Source: an uncultured Clostridia bacterium (GTDB taxonomy: Bacteria; Bacillota_A; Clostridia; TANB77; CAG-508). From it: a stretch of 32,368 nucleotides of DNA. The stretch's first letter is position 1. Every line of letters starts with the position of its first letter. The DNA is taken from contig CANQLO010000019.1 in assembly GCA_947624715.1 (NCBI GenBank), positions 1 to 32,368 on the forward strand, in the 5' to 3' direction. Of this stretch, positions 17,709-24,892 are shown in pieces. The notes below the pieces were generated by a model. It saw nothing but the letters and a program-made list of their open reading frames with translations. It made no database searches and was not told the origin of the DNA. Made by a program: the position numbers and the translations under genes.

Positions 17709-17738
17709 AATATAACTTAGATTAAGAAATTTACGCAA
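17709..17738 (-). promoter_or_regulatory. Probable promoter of the small secreted gene
   Basis: On the minus strand, TTGCGT (17738-17733), an 18-bp spacer, then TATATT (17714-17709). It would give a ~54-base leader containing one arm of the inverted repeat. Confidence 0.4.
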
Positions 17739-17772
17739 TAAAGTTAAAAAAAGTTAATTTTTTTGAAGAAAT

Positions 17773-17802
17773 TGCAACTTTTTAATATATATCTTTTATC
17801 TA
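17773..17802 (+). promoter_or_regulatory. Putative ECF-sigma promoter, Spo0A-like gene
   Basis: TGCAACTTTTT (17773-17783), 15 bases, then TCTA (17799-17802), the same layout as in front of the ECF sigma gene. The transcript would start about 15 bases before the ATG, leaving room for the AGAGGA ribosome-binding site. Confidence 0.55.
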
Positions 17803-17823
17803 TAATATATAGAGGATAAAAAA

Positions 17824-18528
17824 ATGATTTCAATATTAATTGCAGATGAGCAAAGTAATAATGTAAGAGATATTATTAATTATTTTGCACTATATGATAA
17901 TATTAAGATTTCTTCAATAGCTTATAATGGTGAGGATACTTATAAAGAAATTTTAAGAGTAAAGCCCAATATAGTAATTATAAACTTTAACTTGCCTTCT
18001 TGTAGTATTTTTAGTTTAATGGATAAAACATTGAAATTTTGTAAAAATACTAAATTTATTATTTATTCAGTATATAGTGATAATGATTATAAAAAGCTTA
18101 AATCATACTCTAATATACTATTTTGTATAAATTCTTTAAATGATTTAAATACAAAATTATCATCTGTCTCTAATATTATAGATAACTATAATTCAATAAA
18201 TCTTGACAGAAAAATTACGAATGAACTTCAATACATTGGATATAAGTATAACCATAAAGGAACTATATTTTTATCAGAAATAATAAAAATATTAATTATC
18301 AACCATAATATTGAAGATTACTGTCTAAGTACCGATTTATATCCAATAATAGCTGCTAAGTATCATAAAACTACAAATTTAGTAAAAGTAGATATCTTTA
18401 AAGCTACAGAGGCAATGTACTATAACTGTGAGATGTCAAAATTCTATAGTTATTTTAATTATGATACAAAGCCAAATTTAAAAGAAATTGTTTATAGAGT
18501 TGCATCAAATGTGTTAAAAAATAATTAA
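17824..18528 (+). CDS. Spo0A-like atypical response regulator
   Basis: A 234-residue regulator with an N-terminal receiver-like domain (about 1-120) and a C-terminal Spo0A-type DNA-binding domain (about 128-230: ITNELQYIGYKYNHKGTIFL, TDLYPIIAAKYHKTTNLVKVDIFKATEAM). The receiver is degenerate. The phosphoacceptor position is Asn54 (IINFNLP) instead of Asp, and the conserved Lys-Pro after beta-5 reads Asn-Ser (CINSLND). The acidic pair Asp8/Glu9 survives. It therefore probably does not work by normal phosphorylation. It is shorter than sporulation Spo0A (about 260-270 residues) and is a paralogue, not Spo0A itself. A putative ECF promoter links it to the sigma factor. Confidence 0.78.
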   Translation: MISILIADEQSNNVRDIINYFALYDNIKISSIAYNGEDTYKEILRVKPNIVIINFNLPSCSIFSLMDKTLKFCKNTKFIIYSVYSDNDYKKLKSYSNILFCINSLNDLNTKLSSVSNIIDNYNSINLDRKITNELQYIGYKYNHKGTIFLSEIIKILIINHNIEDYCLSTDLYPIIAAKYHKTTNLVKVDIFKATEAMYYNCEMSKFYSYFNYDTKPNLKEIVYRVASNVLKNN

Positions 18529-18547
18529 TGGAGAAAAAATTTTGAAA

Positions 18548-18583
18548 GGCAAAGAAAAAGAGGTCTGATATTTCTATCAGACC
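18548..18583 (-). terminator. Terminator of the VirD4-like gene
   Basis: GGTCTGATA (18562-18570) and TATCAGACC (18575-18583) form a 9-bp perfect stem with a TTTC loop. Read on the minus strand it is followed by CTCTTTTTCTTT, so it terminates the minus-strand gene. It may also slow transcription from the Spo0A-like gene. Confidence 0.65.
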
Positions 18584-18624
18584 AGTATCAAAAAATTCAT
18601 GTTGAAATATAAAAAGGAGTATAT

Positions 18625-20946
18625 TTAATTTTTACCGTTTTTTCTAAAATTAAATGTAATTGCATCACTATTATTAACATTAAAATTTAAATCAGAATTA
18701 TCTAATTGAATAGGGTCTATATTACCATTTGTATCATCATTAAAGTGTGTATTATTGGCTAATAATCCTTTTTTTCTTCTCATACGATTATTATCTTCTT
18801 CTGAAATTCCACTTGTAAATTTAGTAAAATTAAATACCTTAATAGATTGTTTTTCTTTATACTTAGAAGGTAAGAAATCAAGATTTGCAGTACCATTTTC
18901 AAGAGCGCCTTTAACATTTTTTATTTTATAAATACATTTCTTAAACTTTAATGATTGAACTTTACCTGGCATATATTTAATCTTATATCCATATTGAGCA
19001 TTTTTCTTAGGATCATATTTTAAGTCATTAGCATTAAAGCCTGTCTCTGTGACGGTCCATTCTTTCTTTTCACCGATTTCCTTTGACCACCATTCATTAT
19101 CTTCAGGTGAGTTATTACCAAATACAATTTTATTATTACAGTTTGAAATGATTGTATTTCCTAGCTTTTCACCCTTAGAAAGTAATTGTGATCTTGATTG
19201 TGCTGATACAACTGTTGCAACTCTATATTTTCTATATACAGTAAATATTGTCTCAGTCGCTGGACATATGAAATCAGGAAATTCATCTATATATAAGAAA
19301 TGTGGTATACGTGTATTTTCACTACCAGGTCTTCTTAATACAGAGAACTGCATAAGTAGTAAAAAGAATAATCCAAAAGCTTTATGAGCAGTCTCTCCTA
19401 AATCACCACGTCTTGTGCAAACTAAGCATATATTACCATTTTCTAATACTTTATCAAAGTTCAAGTTATTATTTCTATTACATAAAATATTTTTTACACC
19501 AGGATATCTTAATAAAGTATCTAGTTGTGACATAGGTATTGATATAACTTTCTGCATTTCATTTCTATTAGGACTATCGTGATAGAAATTCTTTTTAAAA
19601 TATCCAATTTGATTTTCATATTTTTCAGCTAATTCTGGATCCATTTCTAAAATCTTGCAAAGCTTTTCGATAAGATCAAAGTTATTTAAAAGTTTAAGCA
19701 TATCATCTATGTTTGGCAATTTTCCATTATTTAAAATAGGATAAGCAACTTTTAAAAGTATAGCTAAATTTTCAATAATTTGATTTGCTAAATTTTCTTG
19801 ATAAGCTTGTGCCATTTCAGGATTTTTATCAGTATAAAAACCTTTTAAAACTGTTGATATAGATAAAGCAGTTTGAACAGGATCATCAAATGTAAATGGA
19901 TTAAGTCCAACCGAATTTATATTATCAGGATCTATTATATAATAATCTACTCCAAAGTTATCGCAAACATTTTTTACTCTTGAAATTGTTTCATAATCAG
20001 GAGCCATATAAGTAATTCCTAAATTCTTATAAACAGGAGCTGTTGGTGAGTCAAAATATATTAACTTTTTAAAATATGCATTGAACATAGCTTTTCTTGA
20101 TTCAGAAGGAACCAACATATTTAAACTAAAGTTTTTATTAATATATTCGTTATTATATGGTGCATTTATAGTAGCAATACCTGATTTTAATGCAGCGAAT
20201 GCAAGAGTTTTAGATGTTTCTCTAAAGAAATACTTTTTACTAATATCTTGTGCAACCCATGGTTCAAATATTAAAGAAGTTTTTCCAGAACCTGAAACAC
20301 CAACAACCAAGGTTGATTCAAATCTTCTTATTTCAGAAAGTTTTACGTCATGTCCGTGATCTTTATCAGTACCAATAAATATTTCATTTGTATATGTTCC
20401 AACACCAACTGATTTATCTGCTAAGCTAATTCCTTCATAGTCAAAAATAGAATCTTTCATTGTCTGAGAATCATTAATGCCCTTATACAATTTATCAAAC
20501 ATTAGATGAGCAGTTGAAAGTGGAAGAGCAATAGCTATAGAAGATAAGGCAGGCTTGATAAGGTAAGCAAATTGTGAAACTATAGTTGTATATCCTGGTA
20601 AAGATATTAAGCCAATCCATATTAACTTGTTAATCCATTCTGTTATCATTGTTATGGTAAGCACATACAATGTAGTGTAATACATATATACTAATCCAAG
20701 TTTATCATCATCACAAGTTACAAACTTAGATGAGAATGAAAATAAAAATGCAAATATTGGGCATAAAAATGCGATTCCATAACTAATAGGACCCCAATAA
20801 TTAGATGCAACACCTGTAAATACAATAAGTAGAAATTCTACAAATCTATCTACTATAATGTATGCACTTATTAGAGTTAGTAAATATGTAAAAAAAGTAT
20901 TTCGATCAGTTTGTAAAAATTTTAAAAATTTATCTAATAATTTCAT
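18625..20946 (-). CDS. VirD4/TraG-type coupling protein (membrane-bound AAA+/FtsK-like ATPase)
   Basis: A 773-residue protein. About four or five membrane helices occupy residues 17-155, followed by a large cytosolic P-loop ATPase domain. Walker A is GVSGSGKTS (216-224). Walker B lies in HFLYIDEFPDF, and NPFTF and the SQLDTLLRYPG region also fit TraG/TraD-like proteins. Such proteins recruit DNA-protein substrates to a type IV secretion channel in conjugation. No relaxase, VirB4 or other channel gene is in the window, so this copy is either a remnant or serves another DNA- or protein-transport role. It has its own promoter (20974-21002) and terminator. Confidence 0.78.
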   Translation of the reverse strand: MKLLDKFLKFLQTDRNTFFTYLLTLISAYIIVDRFVEFLLIVFTGVASNYWGPISYGIAFLCPIFAFLFSFSSKFVTCDDDKLGLVYMYYTTLYVLTITMITEWINKLIWIGLISLPGYTTIVSQFAYLIKPALSSIAIALPLSTAHLMFDKLYKGINDSQTMKDSIFDYEGISLADKSVGVGTYTNEIFIGTDKDHGHDVKLSEIRRFESTLVVGVSGSGKTSLIFEPWVAQDISKKYFFRETSKTLAFAALKSGIATINAPYNNEYINKNFSLNMLVPSESRKAMFNAYFKKLIYFDSPTAPVYKNLGITYMAPDYETISRVKNVCDNFGVDYYIIDPDNINSVGLNPFTFDDPVQTALSISTVLKGFYTDKNPEMAQAYQENLANQIIENLAILLKVAYPILNNGKLPNIDDMLKLLNNFDLIEKLCKILEMDPELAEKYENQIGYFKKNFYHDSPNRNEMQKVISIPMSQLDTLLRYPGVKNILCNRNNNLNFDKVLENGNICLVCTRRGDLGETAHKAFGLFFLLLMQFSVLRRPGSENTRIPHFLYIDEFPDFICPATETIFTVYRKYRVATVVSAQSRSQLLSKGEKLGNTIISNCNNKIVFGNNSPEDNEWWSKEIGEKKEWTVTETGFNANDLKYDPKKNAQYGYKIKYMPGKVQSLKFKKCIYKIKNVKGALENGTANLDFLPSKYKEKQSIKVFNFTKFTSGISEEDNNRMRRKKGLLANNTHFNDDTNGNIDPIQLDNSDLNFNVNNSDAITFNFRKNGKN

Positions 20947-20973
20947 ACTTTTATCCCTTTCATATATACTTAT

Positions 20974-21002
20974 ATTATCCTACAAAATCGCAAAAAAAAC
21001 AA
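20974..21002 (-). promoter_or_regulatory. Probable promoter of the VirD4-like gene
   Basis: On the minus strand, TTGTTT (21002-20997), a 17-bp spacer and GATAAT (20979-20974), 28 bases before the ATG. Confidence 0.5.
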
Positions 21003-21050
21003 TACTTTTGAATAATTTTTTTAATTATAAAAGTAAAAATATTTTTTATA

Positions 21051-21176
21051 ACATCAATATAGTTATTTTCTCATGCCTTGTTGTCGCTTGGCAACCTAAC
21101 GGTTGCAGCTCCATTCGCCCTTCGTTTCACTCCGGTTGGTCGCTACGCGGCTATTCAAAAATAACTATATTGATGT
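21051..21176. repeat. GC-rich palindromic interspersed element, copy 2 (inverted relative to copy 1)
   Basis: A 126-bp element with perfect 19-base terminal inverted repeats: ACATCAATATAGTTATTTT (21051-21069) and AAAATAACTATATTGATGT (21158-21176). Its reverse complement matches copy 1 at both ends and in blocks such as TGAATAGCCGCGTAGCG and the GCAACC-N4-GGTTGC hairpin. The middle differs in length and sequence (126 against 115 bp). It lies between the divergent VirD4-like and flippase genes, 10 bp before a TATAAT box. Confidence 0.8.
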
Positions 21177-21245
21177 TTAATTAAAGTATAATAGGAATGT
21201 TACGGACATATATTTAAAAATAAATAAGTATTTAAGGATAATTTA

Positions 21246-22835
21246 ATGAGTAAGAAATATAAGGAAACATTTAAACAAAGTGTAGTAGCATTACTTATCT
21301 CTCAAGTAATTGTGAAAGTTTTGGGATTAGTTTATAAGTTATATCTAACAAATAGAAATGGCTTTGGAGATGAGGGAAATGCTATTTCATCAGCAGGGTA
21401 TCAAGTGTATGCACTTATATTAAGTTTCACGTCAATTGGAATTCCGGGAGCTATTTCAAGATTAGTTGCAGAAAGAAGTGCTAAAGGTGACCATAAAGGA
21501 GCATATAAGATATTTAAGGTTGCTATTATAATGTTTAGTATAATAGGACTTTGTGGAAGTTTAACTTTAGCCTTATTTGCGGAACAGATAGCTAATAATT
21601 ATTTGAAGATACCAGAAGCTAAGTACTCTATTATAGCACTTGCACCGTCTGTATTTTTTTCTACCATTATATCAGTTTTTAGAGGATATTTTGGTGGAAG
21701 AGAAAATCAAAAAGATACTGCTAAGGGCCAGTCAATAGATCAAGTTACTAAAACAGTTTCAACAATAGTATTTATTGAAGCATCAGTTATGTTAATGTCA
21801 AATCCAAATACTAGAATAATGGCAGCTTGTGCGAATTTTTCTTCAACAGTTGCTAATATATTTGAATTTTTATATTTGTATAAAGCTTTTTTAAAACAGA
21901 GATATGAAATTAATATTGATATTAGAAGTAGTACAAATAGTAAACCAATAAGGCTTCTGACTATTATAAAGGAAATAGTTAAAGTAGCTGTACCAATTTC
22001 GCTTACAGCGGTAATAGGTACAATTGCTAAAAATATTGATTCAACAACAATTGTAAATAAATTAAAAGATATAATTGGATATGAAAAAGCAAAAGTTGAG
22101 TATGGAATTTTAAGTGGTAAAGTAGAAACGTTAATAGCATTTCCTTTATCATTTAATACAGCAATTACTACTGCTCTATTACCAAGTATAGTAGCAGCAA
22201 GAGGCAACTTGAAAAGCAAAGAAGATAGAATAAACAAATCAATTTTATTTGGAACTTTGATGACAATACCAATTATATCAATTTTCATTTGTTTTGGTGA
22301 TGAAATATTAAAATTGCTATTTCCAAATGCATCAAGTGGAGCAACAATACTAAAGATTAGTTCCATTTCTATAATATTTATAACTATCAACCAAATGCTT
22401 AATGTAATACTTTATGGAATAGGTAAAACAAAAGTACCAATAATTGCGGTAACTTGTGGTGTTATAGTTAAGGCTATTCTAAATAATATTTTAGTTCCAA
22501 GGGTGGATTTAATAATTGGAGGGACAAATGGAGCAGCTATTGCAACTGTTATGTATAATGTAGTTACTTTTGTAATAAGTCTAATAGCAGTAAAAAAATA
22601 TACTAATGTAAAAATTTATAAATCTAATATTATCAAACCAATTATAGCAAGTATAATTATGATTTTGGGTTCTAAAATTGCATTTAAATTTTTAAACTTA
22701 AATATACATAGTATAATGGTACTATTAATTTCATTAATAATTGGAGCAAGTATTTATATTATTTCGTTATTTTTACTAGGAATTCTAAGAAAAAAAGATA
22801 TATTTTTTATAAGTTTAAGAAAAAAGAAAACTTAG
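21246..22835 (+). CDS. SpoVB/MurJ-like polysaccharide flippase (MOP superfamily)
   Basis: A 529-residue integral membrane protein with about 12-14 hydrophobic helices. The N-terminus has the family pattern KQSVVALLISQVIVKVLGLVYKLYLTN, and GIPGAISRLVAERSAKGD follows. The MOP superfamily exports lipid-linked glycans. SpoVB-type members are linked to spore cortex formation and MurJ/YtgP-type members to lipid II flipping. In Bacillus spoVB lies close to mfd, and here mfd is about 3.4 kb downstream, which favours SpoVB. It is a single-gene unit with AAGGA in front of the ATG. Family secure; which lipid-linked substrate is uncertain. Confidence 0.82.
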   Translation: MSKKYKETFKQSVVALLISQVIVKVLGLVYKLYLTNRNGFGDEGNAISSAGYQVYALILSFTSIGIPGAISRLVAERSAKGDHKGAYKIFKVAIIMFSIIGLCGSLTLALFAEQIANNYLKIPEAKYSIIALAPSVFFSTIISVFRGYFGGRENQKDTAKGQSIDQVTKTVSTIVFIEASVMLMSNPNTRIMAACANFSSTVANIFEFLYLYKAFLKQRYEINIDIRSSTNSKPIRLLTIIKEIVKVAVPISLTAVIGTIAKNIDSTTIVNKLKDIIGYEKAKVEYGILSGKVETLIAFPLSFNTAITTALLPSIVAARGNLKSKEDRINKSILFGTLMTIPIISIFICFGDEILKLLFPNASSGATILKISSISIIFITINQMLNVILYGIGKTKVPIIAVTCGVIVKAILNNILVPRVDLIIGGTNGAAIATVMYNVVTFVISLIAVKKYTNVKIYKSNIIKPIIASIIMILGSKIAFKFLNLNIHSIMVLLISLIIGASIYIISLFLLGILRKKDIFFISLRKKKT

Positions 22836-23012
22836 TATTATCAAGCTTTATACGACACAACAACAACCAAAGTCAACTTACTGTAAGCTTTCAAAGTGAA
22901 AAAAATAAAAAAAAAGAAGGATTTTGTTTTTTATTGGCGAATAATAAGGTAGTAGAGTAAGATTTATGTCTAGATTCTACACATATTTGTATCTTAATAG
23001 GAGGTAAATTAA

Positions 23013-23291
23013 ATGAACAAATCTGATTTAATCGCAGCAATGGCTGCTAAAACAGGAGAAACAAAAAAGAGTGCTGAAGCTTCATTAGATGCTTTTGTAT
23101 CAGCTGTAACAGAAAGCTTAAAGAAAGGTGATAAAGTACAATTAGTTGGCTTTGGATCATTTGAAGTAAGAAAAAGAGCAGCTAGAAAAGGAAGAAATCC
23201 TCAAACTAAGGAAGAAATCAAAATACCAGCATCAAAGGCTCCTGTATTCAAAGCAGGAAAAGCTTTAAAGGATGTTGTTAATAAAAAATAA
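23013..23291 (+). CDS. hup: HU-family DNA-binding protein
   Basis: A 92-residue histone-like nucleoid protein. It has the standard HU core, [20 protein letters not shown] at 46-65, including the beta-arm Pro63 that intercalates into bent DNA. Length and sequence are typical of Clostridia. The start has the strong site TAGGAGGTAAATTAA. The leader is long (177 bases from the previous stop) and probably holds the promoter; TTGGCG, an 18-bp spacer and TAAGAT around 22935-22964 is one candidate. A clean terminator follows, so it is monocistronic. Confidence 0.96.
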   Translation: MNKSDLIAAMAAKTGETKKSAEASLDAFVSAVTESLKKGDKVQLVGFGSFEVRKRAARKGRNPQTKEEIKIPASKAPVFKAGKALKDVVNKK

Positions 23292-23327
23292 TTAGATGAG
23301 TTTTTTATTATACATATGAATTCATAT

Positions 23328-23357
23328 AAAAAATAGACTAGAGATAGTCTATTTTTT
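23328..23357 (+). terminator. Rho-independent terminator of hup
   Basis: AAAAAATAGACTA (23328-23340) and TAGTCTATTTTTT (23345-23357) form a 13-bp perfect stem with a 4-base loop. The T-run is the 3' arm itself. Confidence 0.85.
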
Positions 23358-23389
23358 GTGCGAATTAAGTGAAAAAACATAAAAAAATA

Positions 23390-23418
23390 TTGACAACACT
23401 ATTAAAAAAATGTATAAT
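23390..23418 (+). promoter_or_regulatory. Consensus sigma-A promoter of the tRNA gene
   Basis: TTGACA (23390-23395), a 17-bp spacer and TATAAT (23413-23418), a perfect match to consensus, 19 bp before the tRNA. Confidence 0.9.
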
Positions 23419-23436
23419 AGACATTATCACACATAT

Positions 23437-23513
23437 GGCGAAGTAGCTCAGCTGGCTAGAGCATTCGGTTCATACCCGACAGGTCGGTGGTTCAAGTCCA
23501 CTCTTCGCTACCA
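23437..23513 (+). tRNA. tRNA-Met (anticodon CAT)
   Basis: A 77-nt tRNA with an encoded CCA. The acceptor stem GGCGAAG pairs with CTTCGCT (first pair G-U). The D arm is GCTCAGCTGGCTAGAGC, the T arm GGTGGTTCAAGTCCACT. The anticodon CAT is at 23471-23473 in the loop TTCATAC. The initiator hallmarks are missing: there is no GGG/CCC anticodon-stem base. It is therefore an elongator methionine tRNA. A CAU isoleucine tRNA (modified to lysidine) cannot be fully excluded without modification data. It is transcribed alone between a consensus promoter and a terminator. Confidence 0.93.
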
Positions 23514-23531
23514 AAATTTTATAAAAATAAT

Positions 23532-23575
23532 AAAACTAGCATATTTCATACAATTTGAAGTATGCTAGTTTTTTA
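23532..23575 (+). terminator. Rho-independent terminator of the tRNA gene
   Basis: AAAACTAGCATA (23532-23543) and TATGCTAGTTTT (23561-23572) form a 12-bp perfect stem, followed by TT. Confidence 0.85.
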
Positions 23576-23661
23576 ATAAAATTACAAAAAAGTGCATTGC
23601 AATTCAAAATTTATAAATATTAAATTAATTACAAAAATGAAGGATAGCAAAAAGGGCCATA

Positions 23662-24157
23662 TTAAAGATTAAAATTAAAAATAGGTATTAGCAATACTAA
23701 AAAGGTATATAAGGCTGCAATCAAGCCATGAAGAAACTTGCCAAACATGTATTTTTTTATTGATAACTTACTCTTGGCAATTATACTCAAAACTTGGAGT
23801 GCAATAGAAATTCCACCAAAACCAAGTATAAAACTAGAAATAATAATATTAGTTGAAATTTCTTTAATATGAATTTTTGAAATTATGCTAAGCCCATTAG
23901 TAAATTCAATTAAACCAGTAAAAAGTCCTAAAATTAAATCTTGCTTAAATCCAAATAAATTTGAAATTATACCAGAAAGCATAACTAAAATTTTAGTTCT
24001 CTGTAAAATTGAAATAATTACTGAAAATATTGTAACAAATCCACCAATCATCAAAATAGTCTTAATACTATTTAAAATGCTATTTCCAAGAATTTCACCA
24101 AGTTCTGAAACTTTAATATCCTGTTTTTTAGAAAGCTTGCTATTATTTTTTAACTGA
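23662..24157 (-). pseudogene. ylbJ: ylbJ, 3' part (out of frame with the 5' part)
   Basis: The C-terminal half of a sporulation integral membrane protein YlbJ. The frame is open from just after the 14-A run (residues reading NQLKNNSKLSKKQD...) to the stop at 23662. Its first ATG is 24054, but the homology continues upstream of it without an initiation site. It contains further hydrophobic helices (IGGFVTIFSVIISILQ, LGLFTGLIEFTNGL, ISSFILGFGGISIALQV) that complete the YlbJ/nucleoside-recognition (Gate)-like fold. Joined to the 5' part by one added or two removed A, the protein would have about 341 residues. It is read as a separate product only if ribosomes restart. Confidence 0.72.
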
Positions 24158-24686
24158 TTTTTTTTTTTTTTCTAGATAAAAATCCTAAAATTATGCCAAC
24201 TGTAATACTTGCTAAAATATGAGTAAAAAGAAGCACTAAGCCAATAGTTGAGTTTCCATAAAAGCTAATTCCAACAGTACCCATTATAAAAAGAGGACCA
24301 GAATTATTAGTAAAACAAAGAAGTCTTTCAGCCTCATCTTTTGTGCATGAACCATTAGAATATAAATTTGACACAATTTTAGCACCAACTGGATAACCAC
24401 TAATTAATCCCATTATAAAAGGAAAAGCACCAACTCCGGGAACATTAAATAGTGGCCTCATAAATCTATCTAAGAATTTACTTAGATAATAAACAATATT
24501 TGTATTGCTAAGAAGTTCAACAGCAACAAAAAATGGAAACAAAGAAGGTACAACATTATTTGCCCATAATTTCAATCCATTTGAAGTTGCAGTAAGATTA
24601 GAGTTAGAAAATACAACCAAGCAAATTACAAATAACAAAAATATAATTGATATTAAATTTTTCTTTAATAAAACTAAAACTTTCAT
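24150..24686 (-). pseudogene. ylbJ: ylbJ, 5' part (sporulation integral membrane protein), frameshifted
   Basis: 178 codons with the N-terminal half of YlbJ: the helix LISIIFLLFVICLVVF, then SNGLKLWANNVVPSLFPFFV and GLISGYPVGAKIVSNLY, typical Gate-domain sequence. YlbJ homologues are needed for heat-resistant spores in Bacillus. The frame ends SRKKKKIS-stop immediately after a run of 14 A (24171-24158); the rest of the protein continues in another frame. No Shine-Dalgarno precedes the ATG at 24686. A sigma-E-like promoter sits so close (24692-24720) that the mRNA would be leaderless. Confidence 0.75.
24158..24171 (-). repeat. 14-base homopolymer (A on the coding strand) at the ylbJ frameshift
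   Basis: Fourteen T on the plus strand at the exact point where the ylbJ frame breaks. With 15 (or 12) A the two halves join into one open frame. Confidence 0.9.
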
Positions 24687-24691
24687 AATCT

Positions 24692-24720
24692 ATAATTATG
24701 CATGTACATTTCAAATATGT
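24692..24720 (-). promoter_or_regulatory. Possible sigma-E-like sporulation promoter of ylbJ
   Basis: On the minus strand, ACATATT (24720-24714), a 13-bp spacer and CATAATTAT (24700-24692). This resembles the sporulation sigma-E pattern (ATATT-type -35, CATA-type -10). It ends 5 bases before the ATG. Confidence 0.35.
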
Positions 24721-24751
24721 GTAATTGTTTTATATTTATTTATAAAAAATA

Positions 24752-24780
24752 TTGACAATGCCATATTGTGGTAATATAAT
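24752..24780 (+). promoter_or_regulatory. Consensus sigma-A promoter of the Rpn-like gene
   Basis: TTGACA (24752-24757), a 17-bp spacer and TATAAT (24775-24780), a perfect consensus match. It is about 110 bases upstream of the TTG start. Confidence 0.8.
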
Positions 24781-24892
24781 AAAAATATCAATTTATTTTT
24801 ATAAAGTTTAATCAAAAATTTTTTCAAATTATTTTATTCTTAAAATAATCCAAAAAAGTAAAAAATATAAAACATACAAGGAGGTATGCTTA

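Noticed and set aside
22836..22886. In-frame, AC-rich 16-codon extension after the flippase stop (possible readthrough)
   Set aside because: No readthrough signal is recognisable and the extension is short; the AAGCTT copies at its ends look coincidental.
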